A stretch of 64,000 nt of DNA from Streptomyces thinghirensis (GCA_021502835.1 JAKFGP010000008.1:1-64000); one strand, 5' to 3'. Shown: positions 9,103-19,386, counted from the stretch's first letter. Notes: generated by a model from the letters alone, not told the origin. Program-made: numbers and translations.

Positions 9103-9587
9103 ATGGACACCCGATTCAACCTGTTCGAGAACGAGTTCGCAGGCAGGTTCGCCAAGCGGTTCGCGGGCGCCGGGATGCTGGTCCACCAGTCAGCACTGCC
9201 GAAGTCGACGCAGGGAGCTGGTGTCGCTGCGGGCCAGCCAGATCAACGGCTGCGGGCACTGCGTCGACATGCACGTCAGGAGGCGGCCGCCGCCGGGGAG
9301 GTGCGGTGCGGCTGCACCTGGTGGCCACGTGGCGGGGAGTCCACCGTGTTCACCCGAGGCCGAGCGGGCCGCGCTGGCGCTCGCCGGGGAGGGCGCAGCT
9401 CGCCGACGCCCGCCAGGGGGTGACCGACGAGACCTGGACGCAGGTGCGCAAGCACTACGACGACGACCAGGTCGCCGCACTGGTCTGCCTGGTCGCCCTG
9501 ATCAACGCGGCCAACCGGATGGCCGTGATCACGCACCAGAAGGGTGGTTCTTACGAGGTGGGGATGTTCCAGGCCGCGATGAACTGA
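9103..9587 (+). CDS. AhpD/carboxymuconolactone decarboxylase-family protein (frameshifted)
   Basis: A small alpha-helical protein of about 160 residues in the alkylhydroperoxidase AhpD-like fold. The ATG at 9103 (MDTRFNLFENEFAGRFAKRF) follows gaggacgg. After a break near 9210 the redox motif appears as SLRASQINGCGHCVDMHV, with the CxxC and downstream histidine of the AhpD core. The C-terminus reads GVTDETWTQVRKHYDDDQVA then ALINAANRMAVITHQ. Its position beside an ECF41-like sigma factor is the standard partnership for that sigma group and suggests control by it. Substrate unknown; a peroxide or organic-radical stress role is inferred. Confidence 0.88.
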
Positions 9588-9734
9588 CGCGCGGGCGCCT
9601 GCTTACGCGCCCGGCGACGGCAGTACGCGCTCGCGCCTCGCCAGGCGCCCGCCTCGGCTCAGCGGCTCACGCCCGGTGGCCGGTGCGCAACAGCTCGGTG
9701 GCGGCACGTCCACGCCGTCTCAGCGGCCAACCCG

Positions 9735-9768
9735 GAGCGAGCAGCGGGGCCCGAGGCCCCGCCCGCTC
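9735..9768 (+). terminator. Hairpin after the AhpD-like gene
   Basis: A GC-rich stem has inner arms ggggcc and ggcccc around cga, extended outwards by gagc and gctc with small mismatches. It lies 148 bases after the AhpD-like stop. No T-run follows. Confidence 0.5.
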
Positions 9769-9775
9769 CCCAAAA

Positions 9776-9807
9776 TGGATGACACTTCGACCCCAAGTGT
9801 CTGTCCA
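9776..9807. repeat. Imperfect long inverted repeat in the intergenic region
   Basis: The left arm tggatgacactt and right arm aagtgtctgtcca pair along 12 positions with one bulged base, around a seven-base loop cgacccc. The composition is less GC-rich than the surroundings. It could be a regulatory site or a second terminator. Otherwise 9588-10043 shows no convincing gene. Confidence 0.6.
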
Positions 9808-9986
9808 TTCCAGACCCCAACCCCGCCTCCAGTCCACTATCCACCACCCACCCACCGGTCGCCGCTAAGCCCACGCGGCGTGCCGGCGAGACACAAAACA
9901 CAAACGGCCCCAGGACATACGCACGACGCCGCCTCCGCACGCCGAGTCACGATTGAGGTCTCGGGCCCCTCCCCTTGCCATCGCCC

Positions 9987-10005
9987 TTGTAATCGTTTCC
10001 AATCC
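9987..10005 (+). promoter_or_regulatory. Possible LacI-type half-palindromic operator
   Basis: ttgtaatcgtttccaatcc lies about 40 bases before the LacI-type regulator gene. The core atcgtttcc resembles one arm of a sugar-operon LacI/GalR operator with a central CG, but the other arm is poor. Evidence is weak. Confidence 0.28.
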
Positions 10006-10043
10006 TCCGTCCTAATCCGATTCCACGAGGAGGTGGAACGGCG

Positions 10044-11122
10044 ATAGCCCGGAGCATCGGCATCAAGGACGTCGCCCGCCGAGGCGAGCGTCCTCCGTCG
10101 CGACGATCTCGCGCGCGCTCAACGGCCACCGTCGGTCCGGCCCGCCGCGCGAGCGTGTGCTGGCCGCCGTCGGGACTGCTGGGCGCGCCTACCGCCCGAA
10201 CACCATCGCCCGGTCCACCGCGCACCGACCAGACCCACACCCTCAGCCTGGTCATCCGGCGACGTCATGAACCCGTACTTATACCGGAACTGGCCCGCTC
10301 CGTCGAGGAGGCCCGCGCGCTCGGCTACAGCGTCATCATCCGGCAACGCCAGCCAGGCAGCCCGATCTACCGGGACCACCACGTCACGACGCTGCTGGAC
10401 CGCGGCGTATCGACGGGCTTGCTCGTCTCCCCCGCCGACGGCGGCTCCCGCGGATGCTGGACGCCGCGCGGGCCGGGACGCCGATGGTCTTGACGTAGAC
10501 CGGTGGATCCCGGGCGTGGACGTGCCCGTCGTCCGGTCGGACGGGCGGGCCGCCGGCCGCAGGACCTCGTGGCGCATCTTGCCACCTCGGGCACCGGCAG
10601 CTCGCCATCATCGCCGGGCCCGCCGCCACCACGACCGGGCGCGAGCGCGTCGACTTGCCTTCGCGAAGGCGCTCGGCGCGTACCGGGCTCCCCTGCCCGA
10701 CATCTACATCGGCCCAGGGCGACTTCCAGGCCGACAGCGGGCGCCCAGGTCACCGAGGGGCTTCCTCCCGACCTGCCCGAGCCGCCCGAGTCGTCTTCGC
10801 CGCCGACAACCTGATGGCGCTCTCGGCGCCCTGGACGCCGTACGCGCGCGCTAGGCTGCGGGTCCCCGAGGACATCGCGCTCGCCACGTTCGGCGACATC
10901 CACTGGTTCAAGGCTGCACCGATCACCCGTCACCCGCAGATCGCCCAGCCCACGGGCGACCTCGGGCGGGCCGCCGTGCGCGCGCTGGTACGACCACATC
11001 GGGGGCCGGCCCGGCAGGTCGATCACCCTCCGGCGCGGCTGGTCGTCCGCCGCTCCTGCGGTGAGGCGGCCCCCAGGAAGCCCCGTCCCCGTCCCCGTTA
11101 CGAAGGAGTACGCCGTGAGTAG
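10044..11122 (+). CDS. LacI-family regulator of the ribose-type operon (frameshifted)
   Basis: The DNA-binding head reads SIGIKDVAR, then (in other frames) TISRALNGH, RERVLAAV and YRPNTIARS. The sugar-binding part includes RSVEEARALGYSVIIRQR, GVSTGLLVSPADGGS, VFAADNLMALSA, RLRVPEDIALATFGDI and PITRHPQIAQPTGDLGRAAV. It ends LVVRRSCGEAAP. The expected start codon reads ata at 10044 (ata gcc cgg agc atc ggc), directly after gaggaggtggaacggcg, so a base error in ATG or GTG is likely. The stop overlaps the GTG of the ABC ATPase by 8 bases, so the regulator is the first gene of the operon. It probably represses the operon and itself; the inducer is likely ribose or a related sugar. Confidence 0.88.
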
Positions 11123-12738
11123 CCGCAGTCCGGACGAGTTGCTGCACATCAGCGAGGGGCATCCCGCAAGACCTTCCCCGGCGTGGTCGCGCTCGACAGC
11201 GTCGACTTCGACCTGCGCCGGGGCGAAGGGAACCGCGTGCTCCTCGGTGAGAACGGCGCGAGCCAGGCCGCTGATCAAGATACTCTCCGGCGCCCTACAC
11301 GCCCGACGCCGGGCGGATCCTGGCCGGTGGCGAGGAGGTGCGCATCCACGGTGCGCGGGACTCCAAGCGCCTCGGGATCGCCACCATCACCAGGAGTTCA
11401 ACCTCGTCCCCGATCTGACGGTCGCCGAGAACATCTTCCTGGGCGCCAGCCCGCGCCGGCCTGGGGATGATCGACCGGAAGAAGATGGACGCGGACGCCG
11501 AAGTGCTGCTGAAGCGGGTCGGCGTGAACGTGTCACCGCGGGCCCGGGTGCGTGAACTCGGCATCGCCCGGCTCCAGATGGTGGAGATCGCCAAGGCGCT
11601 CAGCCTGGACGCGCGCGTGCTCATCATGGACGAGCCGACCGCCGTGCTGACCTCCGGGGAGGTCGACAAGCTGTTCGCCATCGTGCGGCGGCTGCGCGAG
11701 GACGGCGTCGGGATCGTCTTCATCACCCACCATCTGGAGGAGATCGCCGCCCTCGGCGACCGGGTCACCGTCATCCGGGACGGACGCAGGTGTCGGGCAG
11801 GTGCCCGCCTCCACGCCCGAGGACGAGCTGGTACGCCTCATGGTCGGGCGGTCGATCGAGCAGCCAGTATCCGCGCGAGCGCACCGACGCCGGTGACGCG
11901 CTTCTCCGGGTCGAAGGGCTCACGCGCGACGGGGTCTTCCACGACGTCGGCTTCGAGGTGCGCGCCGGTGAGGTCGTCGGCATCGCCGGACTCGTCGGCG
12001 CCGGGCGGACGGAGGTCGTCCGGGCCGTCTTCGGCGCCGATCCGTACGACGCGGGGACCGTGCGTCGCGGGTGCGCCCCTGCGGCGGCACGACGTCAACG
12101 CCGCCATGGCCGCCGGGATCGGGCTCGTGCCCGAGGACCGCAAGGGGCAGGGGCTGGTGCTCGACGCCTCCGTCGAGGAGAACCTCGGGTTGGTGACGCT
12201 GAAGTCGTCCGCACGCGCGGGGCTCGTCGACCTCAAGGCGCAGCACGCGGCGGCAGAGCGGATCGCCGGACAGCTCGGTGTGCGGATGGCCGGACTCGGG
12301 CAGCACGTGCGGACCCTGTCCGGCGGCAACCAGCAGAAGGTCGTCATCGGCAAGTGGCTGCTGGCCGACACCAAGGTGCTCATTCTCGACGAGCCGACGC
12401 GCGGCATCGACGTCGGCGCCAAGGTCGAGATCTACCAGCTGATCAACGAACTGACGGCCGCCGGTGCCGCCGTACTCATGATCTCCAGCGACCTGCCCGA
12501 GGTGCTCGGCATGAGCGACCGGGTGGTCGTCATGGCCCAGGGACGGGTCGCCGGTGAACTCCCCGCCGAGCGGGCCACCCAGGATGCCGTCATGGCGCTG
12601 GCCGTCAGCACTCCCCACAGCAATGGAACCGGAACGGAGGCCTCCCGGTGGCCACTGACACGCTCAAGAGCAAGCCGGGCGCGCAGAGCAGCGCCACGGG
12701 CGGCCTGCGCCGCCTGCTGCTCGACAACGGCGCGCTGA
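11115..12738 (+). CDS. Sugar ABC transporter ATPase, RbsA type with two NBDs (frameshifted)
   Basis: The energising subunit of a ribose/xylose-class ABC importer on the cytoplasmic face of the membrane. Two nucleotide-binding domains are visible. The first has [19 protein letters not shown], a Walker A damaged by indels at [43 protein letters not shown] and [19 protein letters not shown]. The second has [37 protein letters not shown], the signature [16 protein letters not shown] and [20 protein letters not shown]. The GTG at 11115 has gaaggag upstream. The open frame runs to 12738, 91 bases into the permease gene; a frame error near 12640 may hide an earlier stop. Confidence 0.92.
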
Positions 12739-14613
12739 CCGCGCTGATCGTCCTCGTCGTCGCCATGTCGGCGTTGTCCGAGGACTTCCTGACCGCCGAC
12801 AACCTGCTGAACGTCGGCGTCCAGGCCGCCGTCACCGCGATCCTCGCCTTCGGCGTCACCTTCGTCATCGTCTCCGCGGGCATCGACCTGTCGGTCGGCT
12901 CCGGTCGCCGCGCTGTCGGCCACCGTGCTGGCGTGGAGCGCCACCGAGGCCGGGATGCCGGTCGTGCTCGCGGTGCTGCTGTCCGTCGCGACGGGCATCG
13001 CGTGCGGGCTGGTGAACGGCTTCCTCATCTCGTACGGGAAGCTGCCGCCGTTCATCGCGACGCTCGCCATGCTGTCGGTGGGGGCGCGGTCTGTCGCTCG
13101 TCATCTCGCAGGGCTCGCCGATCGCCTTCCCGGACTCCGTCTCCCACCTCGGTGACACGCTCGGCGGGTGGCTGCCGGTGCCGGTGCTCGTGATGATCGT
13201 GATGGGGCTGATCACGGCGTTCGTCCTCGGGCGTACCTACATCGGCCGCTCCATGTACGCCATCGGCGGCAACGAGGAGGCCGCGCGCCTGTCCGGCCTG
13301 CGGGTGAAGCGGCAGAAGCTCGCCATCTACGCCTTCTCCCGGCCTGTTCGCCGCCGCCGCCCGGGCATCGTGCTGGCCTCCCGGCTCTCCTCCGCGCAGC
13401 CGCAGGCCGGCGCAGGGCTACGAACTGGACGCCATCGCGGCCGTCGTCATCGGCGGCGCCTCGCTCGCGGGCGGCACCGGCAAGGCGTCGGGCACGCTGA
13501 TCGGCGCGCTGATCCTCGCGGTGCTGCGCAACGGCCTCAACCTGCTGTCCGTCTCCGCGTTCTGGCAGCAGGTCGTCATCGGTGTCGTCATCGCGCTGGC
13601 GGTGCTGCTGGACACCCTGCGGCGCAAGGCCGGGGCGACCACGCCCGCGGCCGGGGCCGGCGGGGGCGGCAGGGGCAAGCAGGCGCTGACGTACGTGATC
13701 GCGGCGGTCGTGGCCGTGGCCGTCGTAGGTGCGACCTCGCTGCTGCACAACGACTCCTCGGCCGGGAAGACGCGGAAGGTCGGTCTGTCGCTGTCCACGC
13801 TCAACAACCCGTTCTTCGTGCAGATCAGGGACGGAGCGGAGGAACAGGCGAAGAAGCTGGGCGTGGACCTGACGGTCACGGACGCGCAGAACGACGCCTC
13901 CCAGCAGGCCAACCAGCTGCAGAACTTCACCCAGTGAGGGCCTGTCCTCGATCATCGTCAACCCGGTGGACTCGGACGCCGCGAGCCCCTCGGTGCGATC
14001 GGCGAACAAGGACGACATCCCCGTCATCGCCGTGGACCGCGGCGTCAACGACGCGAAGACGGCCGCGCTGGTCGCCTCCGACAACGTCGAGGGCGGTGAG
14101 CTGGGCGCCAAGGCGCTCGCCGAGAAGCTCGGCGGCAAGGGCACGATCGTCATCCTCCAGGGCCAGGCCGGCACCTCCGCCAGCCGGGAGCGCGGGGCGG
14201 GGCTTCGCGGCCGGTCTGAAGGGAGTACCCGGGTATCGAGGTCGTCGCCAAGCAGCCCGCGGACTTCGACCGCACCAAGGGCCTGGACGTGATGACCAAC
14301 CTGCTCCAGGCGCACCCCGACATCGACGGCGTCTTCGCGGAGAACGACGAGATGGCGCTCGGCGCGATCAAGGCGCTGGGTTCCAAGGCCGGCAAGTCCG
14401 TGCAGGTCGTCGGGTTCGACGGCACCCCGGACGGGGCTGAAGGCGGTGCGGGAGGGCACGTTGTTCGCGTCCGTCGCGCAGCAGCCGAAGGAACTGGGCA
14501 GGATCGCGGTCGAGAACGCGTTGCGCGCCGCCGACGGCAAGAAGGTGGAGAAGATGGTGAAGGTGCCGGTGAAGGTGGTCACCAAGGAGAACGTGGCCGG
14601 CTTCGAGGGCTGA
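12648..14613 (+). CDS. Fused sugar ABC permease and periplasmic-type binding protein (RbsC-RbsB)
   Basis: A single polypeptide of about 655 residues. Residues 1-330 form an RbsC-type permease: [20 protein letters not shown], the EAA-like [30 protein letters not shown] and [20 protein letters not shown]. Then come [16 protein letters not shown] and [21 protein letters not shown] Gly-rich linker leads to a membrane helix, [17 protein letters not shown], which acts as signal anchor, and then to an RbsB-type binding protein: [51 protein letters not shown] and [20 protein letters not shown]. The join is read in one uninterrupted frame (13521-13937), so the fusion is not a frameshift artefact. GTG start at 12648 with ggaacggagg upstream. 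Breaks near 12900, 13090, 13350, 13420, 13935, 14190 and 14440. Confidence 0.92.
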
Positions 14614-14632
14614 CAGGGCGCACGGCGGTGCA

Positions 14633-14663
14633 CGGGCGGGCGGTCACGACGACCGCCCGCCCG
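14633..14663 (+). terminator. Strong GC hairpin between transporter and ribokinase genes
   Basis: Perfect 13-base arms (cgggcgggcggtc and its complement) around the loop acgac, starting 20 bases after the stop of the fused transporter gene. No T-tract. It may end or attenuate transcription before the kinase gene. Confidence 0.72.
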
Positions 14664-14666
14664 CCT

Positions 14667-14715
14667 CACTCGGATCACTCGCGTTCACTCGTATTCACTC
14701 GGATTCATTCGGCTC
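14667..14715 (+). repeat. Degenerate decamer tandem repeat before ribokinase
   Basis: Five head-to-tail units: cactcggat, cactcgcgtt, cactcgtatt, cactcggatt and cattcggctc. The array starts 4 bases after the hairpin and ends 12 bases before the ribokinase start. Function unknown. Confidence 0.75.
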
Positions 14716-14727
14716 GGGGAGCGATTC

Positions 14728-15632
14728 ATGTACGACTACGACCTCCTGGTCGTGGGGTCGGCCAACGCCGACCTCGTGATCGGCGTCGAGCGGCGGCCGG
14801 GGGCCGGCGAGACGGTGCTCGGCACCGACCTGGCCGTCCACCCGGGCGGCAAGGGGCGCGAACCAGGCGGTCGCCGCCGCCCGGCTCGGCGCCCGTACGG
14901 CGCTGCTGGCCCGGGTCGGCGACGACGACTACGGCAGGCTGCTGCTGGACTCGCAGCGGGCGGCCGGCGTCGACACGGTGGGCGTGCTGGTGGGCGGGGC
15001 GCCGACCGGCGTCGCGCTGATCACCGTCGACCCGTCCGGGGACAACAGCATCGTGGTGTCGCCGGGCGCGAACGGCCGGCTGGCACCGGGGGACGTCCGG
15101 GCAGCCGCGAGCCTCTTCCACGCGTCCCGGGTCGTCTCCACGCAGTTGGAGATCCCGCTGGAGACGGTCGTCGAGGTGGTCCGGAGTCTGGCGCCGGACA
15201 GCCGCTTCGTGCTGAACCCGTCGCCGCCGCGCCCGCTCCCGGCGGAGGTGCTGGCGGCCTGCGATCCGCTGATCGTCAACGAGCACGAGGCGAAGGTGAT
15301 CCTCGGCGACGCCTGCGTGAGCGAGCGTCCCGAGGACTGGGCCCGCATCCTGCTGGCCAAGGGGCCGCGTTCGGTGGTCGTGACCCTGGGCGCCGAGGGG
15401 CGCGCTGGTGGCGTCGGGCGCGGGCGTCTTCCGGGTCCCGTCGGTGAAGGTTGACGCCGTGGACACGACGGGCGCGGGCGACGCGTTCACCGCGGCGCTG
15501 GCCTGGCGGCTCGGCACGGGTGAGTCGCTCGCCGAGGCGGCGGCGTACGCGGCCCGGGTCGGCGCGGCGGCCGTCACGAAGGCGGGCGCGCAGGCGTCGT
15601 ACCCGACGGCGGCGGAGGCGGAGGCACTGTGA
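14728..15632 (+). CDS. rbsK: Ribokinase (PfkB family, frameshifted)
   Basis: Phosphorylates D-ribose at O5 with ATP in the cytoplasm, the first step after import by the transporter upstream. It starts [20 protein letters not shown], with AVHPGGKG as the N-terminal PfkB signature. After breaks it reads [50 protein letters not shown] and [19 protein letters not shown]. The last is the second PfkB signature with the catalytic aspartate and anion hole. It ends [18 protein letters not shown]. About 300 residues, normal for the family. ATG at 14728 with ggggagcg upstream. The stop overlaps the GTG of the RbsD gene by 4 bases. Confidence 0.94.
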
Positions 15633-16016
15633 AGCGGGCCGGCATACTCAATCGCCAACCTCGCGGGCGCCCTCGCCGAACTCGGCCACGGCGACGGCGT
15701 CCTGGTGTGCGACGTCGGCATGCCGGTCCCGGCCGGTCCACGCGTCGTCGACCTGGCCTTCCGCGCCGGAGTGCCGTCCTTCGCGGAGGTGGTGGACGGC
15801 CTGCTCGACGAGCTGGTGGTCGAGGGGGCGACAGCGGCGACGGAGGTACGGGAGGCCAATGCGGAGGCCGCCGCGCTGCTCGACGGGCACCTCCGCCCTC
15901 GCCCTCGTCCCGCACGAGCGGTTGAAGGAACCTCGGCGGGGGCACGGCTGGTGGTGCGGACCGGGGAGGCCCGCCCCTACGCGAACGTGCTGCTGCGGTG
16001 CGGGGTCTTCTTCTGA
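15629..16016 (+). CDS. rbsD: D-ribose pyranase RbsD (one or more frame breaks)
   Basis: Interconverts beta-pyranose and beta-furanose forms of ribose so that RbsK can use it. GTG at 15629, overlapping the rbsK stop. It starts VKRAGILNR and, after a break near 15655, continues ELGHGDG, VLVCDVGMPVPAGPRVVDLA, FRAGVPSFAEVVDGLLDELV and TEVREANAEAAALLDGH. After another break it ends SAGARLVVRTGEARPYANVL then LRCGVFF. The family histidine of GHGD and the C-terminal RTGE-PYAN motif are both present. About 129 residues, standard length. Last gene of the operon; a hairpin follows. Confidence 0.93.
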
Positions 16017-16032
16017 CGACCGGAGAGACTTC

Positions 16033-16062
16033 GAGGGGCCCGGTCGACGACCGTGCCCCCTC
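16033..16062. terminator. Bidirectional hairpin between rbsD and the convergent isomerase gene
   Basis: gaggggc-ccggtcg pairs with cgacc-gt-gccccctc around a single a, 17 bases after the rbsD stop. It fits a terminator for the ribose operon. The remaining ~110 bases to 16175 show nothing else. Confidence 0.68.
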
Positions 16063-16175
16063 GGGTTTCCCTCCCCTTCAGAACCCCGTGATCCCCCCCG
16101 GGTCCCCCAATGGGGGTTCTGATGCCAAGGCACGACCCGGCGGACCCACGAAACGGTTGCACGGGTCGCCGGATT

Positions 16176-17034
16176 TTATTTTTCGGGCCCCCGCGTGCGC
16201 GGCGAACCGTGCCGCCGTCTCGGCGAGCACCTCCGCCCGTCCCGCGCCCACAGCTCCTCGTTGAACAGCTCGACCTCGATGGCGCCGGTGTACCCGGCCG
16301 CCTCCACGTACCCCCTTCCACTCCCGCATGTCGATCGCGCCGTCCCCGATCTGGCGCTGGCCGTTGAGGACGCCCCTCGGGCAGCGGGGTGGTCCAGTCG
16401 GGCGAGCTGGAAGGGTGGATGCGCCGCCGGCCCCGGCCCGGGCGATCTGCTCCGGGCGCCCGGTCGTCCCACCAGATGTGGTACGTGTCCACGGTGACGC
16501 CGACCTGCCGGGCCGGGAAGCGTTCGGCGAGGTCCAGGGCCTGGGTGAGGGTGGAGACCACGCAGCGGTCGGCGGCGTACATGGGGTGCAGGGGTTCGAT
16601 GGCGAGCCGTACGCCAGTGCCGCTCGGCGTAGGGGGCCCGGCTCGGCCAGGGCGTCGGCGATGCGTTCCCGGCGCGCGCAGGTCCTTGTCGCCGGCCGGG
16701 AGACCGCCCGAGACCAGGACGAGGGTGTCGGTGCCGAGGGTGGCGGCCTCGTCGACGGCGCGGCGGTTGTCCGCCAGGGCCTTCGCGCGTTCACCCGCGT
16801 CGGTCGCCGTGAGGAAGCCGCCGCGGCACAGGTGGTGACGGTCAGGCCCGTCGCCGCGGACCGGGTTGGCCGCCGCCTCGACGCCGTACGCCTGGACGGG
16901 TTCGCGCCACAGGCCTACGTTGCCGACGCCGAGTTCACGGCAGGCGGCGGTCAGTTCGGGCAGCGACAGCTGCTTGACCGTCATCTGGTTGATGCTGAAA
17001 CGCGTAGGTCGTGATCGGGGCCGAGGTCGCTCAC
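16176..17034 (-). CDS. Sugar phosphate isomerase/epimerase (xylose isomerase-like TIM barrel, frameshifted)
   Basis: AP endonuclease 2-like TIM-barrel protein of about 285 residues. GTG at 17034 gives [12 protein letters not shown] and, after a break, MTVKQLSLPELTAACRELGV then GNVGLWREPVQAYG. Also seen are RAVDEAATLGTDTLVLVSGG, LAIEPLHPMYAADRCVVSTL, TQALDLAERFPARQVGVTVD and TYHIWWD. The acidic residue in AIEPLHP and the VDTYHIWWD block are the usual metal-site positions. The C-terminus reads GAIEVELFNEELWA. It is the third gene of a minus-strand operon, its start overlapping the stop of the DUF993 gene by 4 bases. The substrate is unknown. Confidence 0.87.
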
Positions 17035-18192
17035 TGATCCACCCCGTACAGGTTCAGCAGGGTGCGCATGCGTTCCTCCACGCGCTTCGGGTCCGGGAAC
17101 AGGCCGAGGCCGTCCGCCAGTTCGTAGGCGCGGGCGAGGTGTAGCAGGAGCGGGCCACTTGGAGGGCCGCCGACCATCGTGAAGTGGCTCTGCGTGACCG
17201 GCCAGCCAGGCCAGGAGGACCACGCCCGTCTTGTAGTAGCGGGTGGGGGTCTGGAAGAGGTGGCGGGAGAGTTCCACGGTGGGGTCGAGGAGGGCGCGGA
17301 AGCCTTCCGTGTTCCCCCGTGTCCAGGACGCGGACCGCCTCGGCCGCCAGCGGGCCCAGTGGGTCGAAGATGCCGAGCAGCGCGTGGCTGAAGCCCTGCT
17401 CGTCGCCGGCGATCAGCTCGGGGTAGTTGAAGTCGTCGCCGGTGTAGCAGCGCACGCCCTGCGGGAGGCGGCGGCGCAGGTCGATCTCGCGCTGGGCGTC
17501 CAGCAGGGAGACCTTGATGCCGTCGACCTTGTCGGGGTGGGCGGCGATGACGTCCAGGAAGGTGCCGGTGGCCGCGTCGAGGTCGGACGGAACTCAGCAG
17601 CCCCTCAAGGGCCGGGTCGAACATCGGGCCGAGCCAGTGCAGGATCACCGGTTCGGCGGCCTGGCGGAGCAGGTGGCCGTAGACCTCCAGGTAGTCCTCG
17701 GGGCCCCGCGCCGACGCGGCCAGGGCGCGGGAGGCCATCAGGATGGCCTGGGCGCCCGACTCCTCGACGACGGCGAGCTGTTCTCGTAGGCCGCCCGGAC
17801 CTCGGCAGGGTGCCGCCCGTGATCTGGTCGGTGCCGACGCCGCAGGCGACGCGGCCGCCGGTCGCCTTCGCCTCGGCGGCGGACCGGCGGACGAGTTCGG
17901 CCGCGCCGGCCCAGTCCAGGCCCATGCCGCGCTGGGCGGTGTCCATGGCCTCGGCGACGCCGAGCCCGTGGGACCACAGGTGGCGGCGGAAGGCGAGGGT
18001 GGCGTCCCAGTCGACGGCGGCGGGGCCGTCGGGCGTGGTGTCCGCGTACGGGTCGGCGACGACGTGCGCGGCCGAGAAGACCGTACGGGAGGTGAAAGCG
18101 CTTCCTGGGGCTTCCCGGGTGACGGCGAGGGGCTCGGTGCGGGGCTCGTAGGCGCGCAGGGTGCCGCCCGCGTCCGGCGGGTGGAGGGTCAC
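17031..18192 (-). CDS. DUF993 family, dihydrodipicolinate synthase-like aldolase (frameshifted)
   Basis: GTG at 18192 ([20 protein letters not shown]) overlapping the upstream gene's stop. It continues [40 protein letters not shown] and [19 protein letters not shown]. Next are [44 protein letters not shown] and [20 protein letters not shown]. It ends [11 protein letters not shown]. The domain is a class I aldolase-like TIM barrel; the lysine in DGIKVS is the likely Schiff-base residue. About 387 residues, normal for DUF993. It is flanked by a Gfo/Idh dehydrogenase and an isomerase, so a step in breakdown of a sugar or cyclitol derivative is inferred. Confidence 0.88.
18094..18105. promoter_or_regulatory. 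LacI-operator-like site inside the DUF993 gene
   Basis: gaaagcgcttcc contains the aagcgctt palindrome also found upstream of the operon at 19389. It lies about 90 bases into the coding region. It could be a secondary operator or chance. Confidence 0.35.
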
Positions 18193-19341
18193 AGCGCGAT
18201 CTCCGGTACGTCCAGGCGGCGGCCCTCGGCCGACGACTTCAGGCCCAGTTCGGCGAGCTGCACGCCGCGGGCGCCGGCCAGCAGGTCCCAGTGGTAGGGG
18301 GCGTCGGCGTAGACGTGGCGCAGGAACAGTTCCCACTGGGCCTTGAAGCCGTTGTCGAAGTCGCCGTTGTCCGGGACCTCCTGCCACTGGTCGCGGAAGA
18401 CCTCGGTGGCGGGGATGTCCGGGTTCCAGACCGGCTTGGGGGTGGCGGAGCGGTGCTGGACGCGGCAGTCGCGCAGGCCGGCGACGGCGGAGCCCTCGGT
18501 GCCGTCGACCTGGAACTCGACGAGTTCGTCGCGGTTGACGCGCACGGTCCAGGAGGAGTTGATCTGGGCGATCGTGCCGCCGTCGAGCTCGAAGACGCCG
18601 TACGCCGCATCGTCGGCGGTGGCGTCGTAGGGCTTGCCGTTCTCGTCCCAGCGCTGCGGGACGTGGGTGGTGGCGAGGGCCTGGACGGACTTCACGCGGC
18701 CGAACAGCTCGTGCAGGACGTACTCCCAGTGCGGGAACATGTCGACGACGATGCCGCCGCCGTCCTCGGCGCGGTAGTTCCAGGAGGGGCGCTGGGCGTC
18801 CTGCCAGTCGCCCTCGAAGACCCAGTAGCCGAACTCGCCGCGCACGGACAGGATGCGGCCGAAGAAGCCGCCGTCGATGAGGCGCTTGAGCTTGAGCAGG
18901 CCGGGGAGGAAGAGCTTGTCCTGGACGACGCCGTGCTTGATGCCGGCGGCGTTGGCCAGGCGGGCGAGTTCAGGGCGCCGTCCAGGCCGGTGGCGGTGGG
19001 CTTCTCGGTGTAGACGTGCTTGCCCGCGGCGATCGCCTTCTTGATCGCCTCCTCGCGGGCCGAGGTCACCTGGGCGTCGAAGTAGATGTCCCACGGTGGG
19101 GTCGGCGAGGACCGCGATCCACGTCCGTGGAGACGTGCTCCAGGCCGTGCCGTTCGGCCAGCGTCCGCAGCGCGTGCTCACGGCGGCCGACCAGGATCGG
19201 TTCCGGCCACAGCACGGTGCCGTCGCCGAGGTCGAGGCCGCCCTGTTCCCGGAGGGCCAGGATGGAGCGGACGAGGTGCTGGCGGTAGCCCATGCGCCCG
19301 GTCACACCGTTCATGGCGATTCGCACCGTCTTGCGTGTCAC
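18189..19341 (-). CDS. Gfo/Idh/MocA family oxidoreductase (frameshifted)
   Basis: NAD(P)-dependent dehydrogenase of sugars or inositols. GTG at 19341, after gaaggga, gives [20 protein letters not shown], a Rossmann start with an unusual NGVTGRMG loop. [17 protein letters not shown] follows, and then the family motif [13 protein letters not shown] with the catalytic lysine. The C-terminal domain reads [60 protein letters not shown] and [20 protein letters not shown]. It ends [10 protein letters not shown]. About 384 residues. The only clear breaks are near 18970 and 19090-19130. First gene of the operon with DUF993 and an isomerase, divergent from the LacI-type regulator. Confidence 0.93.
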
Positions 19342-19386
19342 GTCGTTCCCTTCGTACGGGCGGTGAGGTGGAGGTAGTGCAGTACA

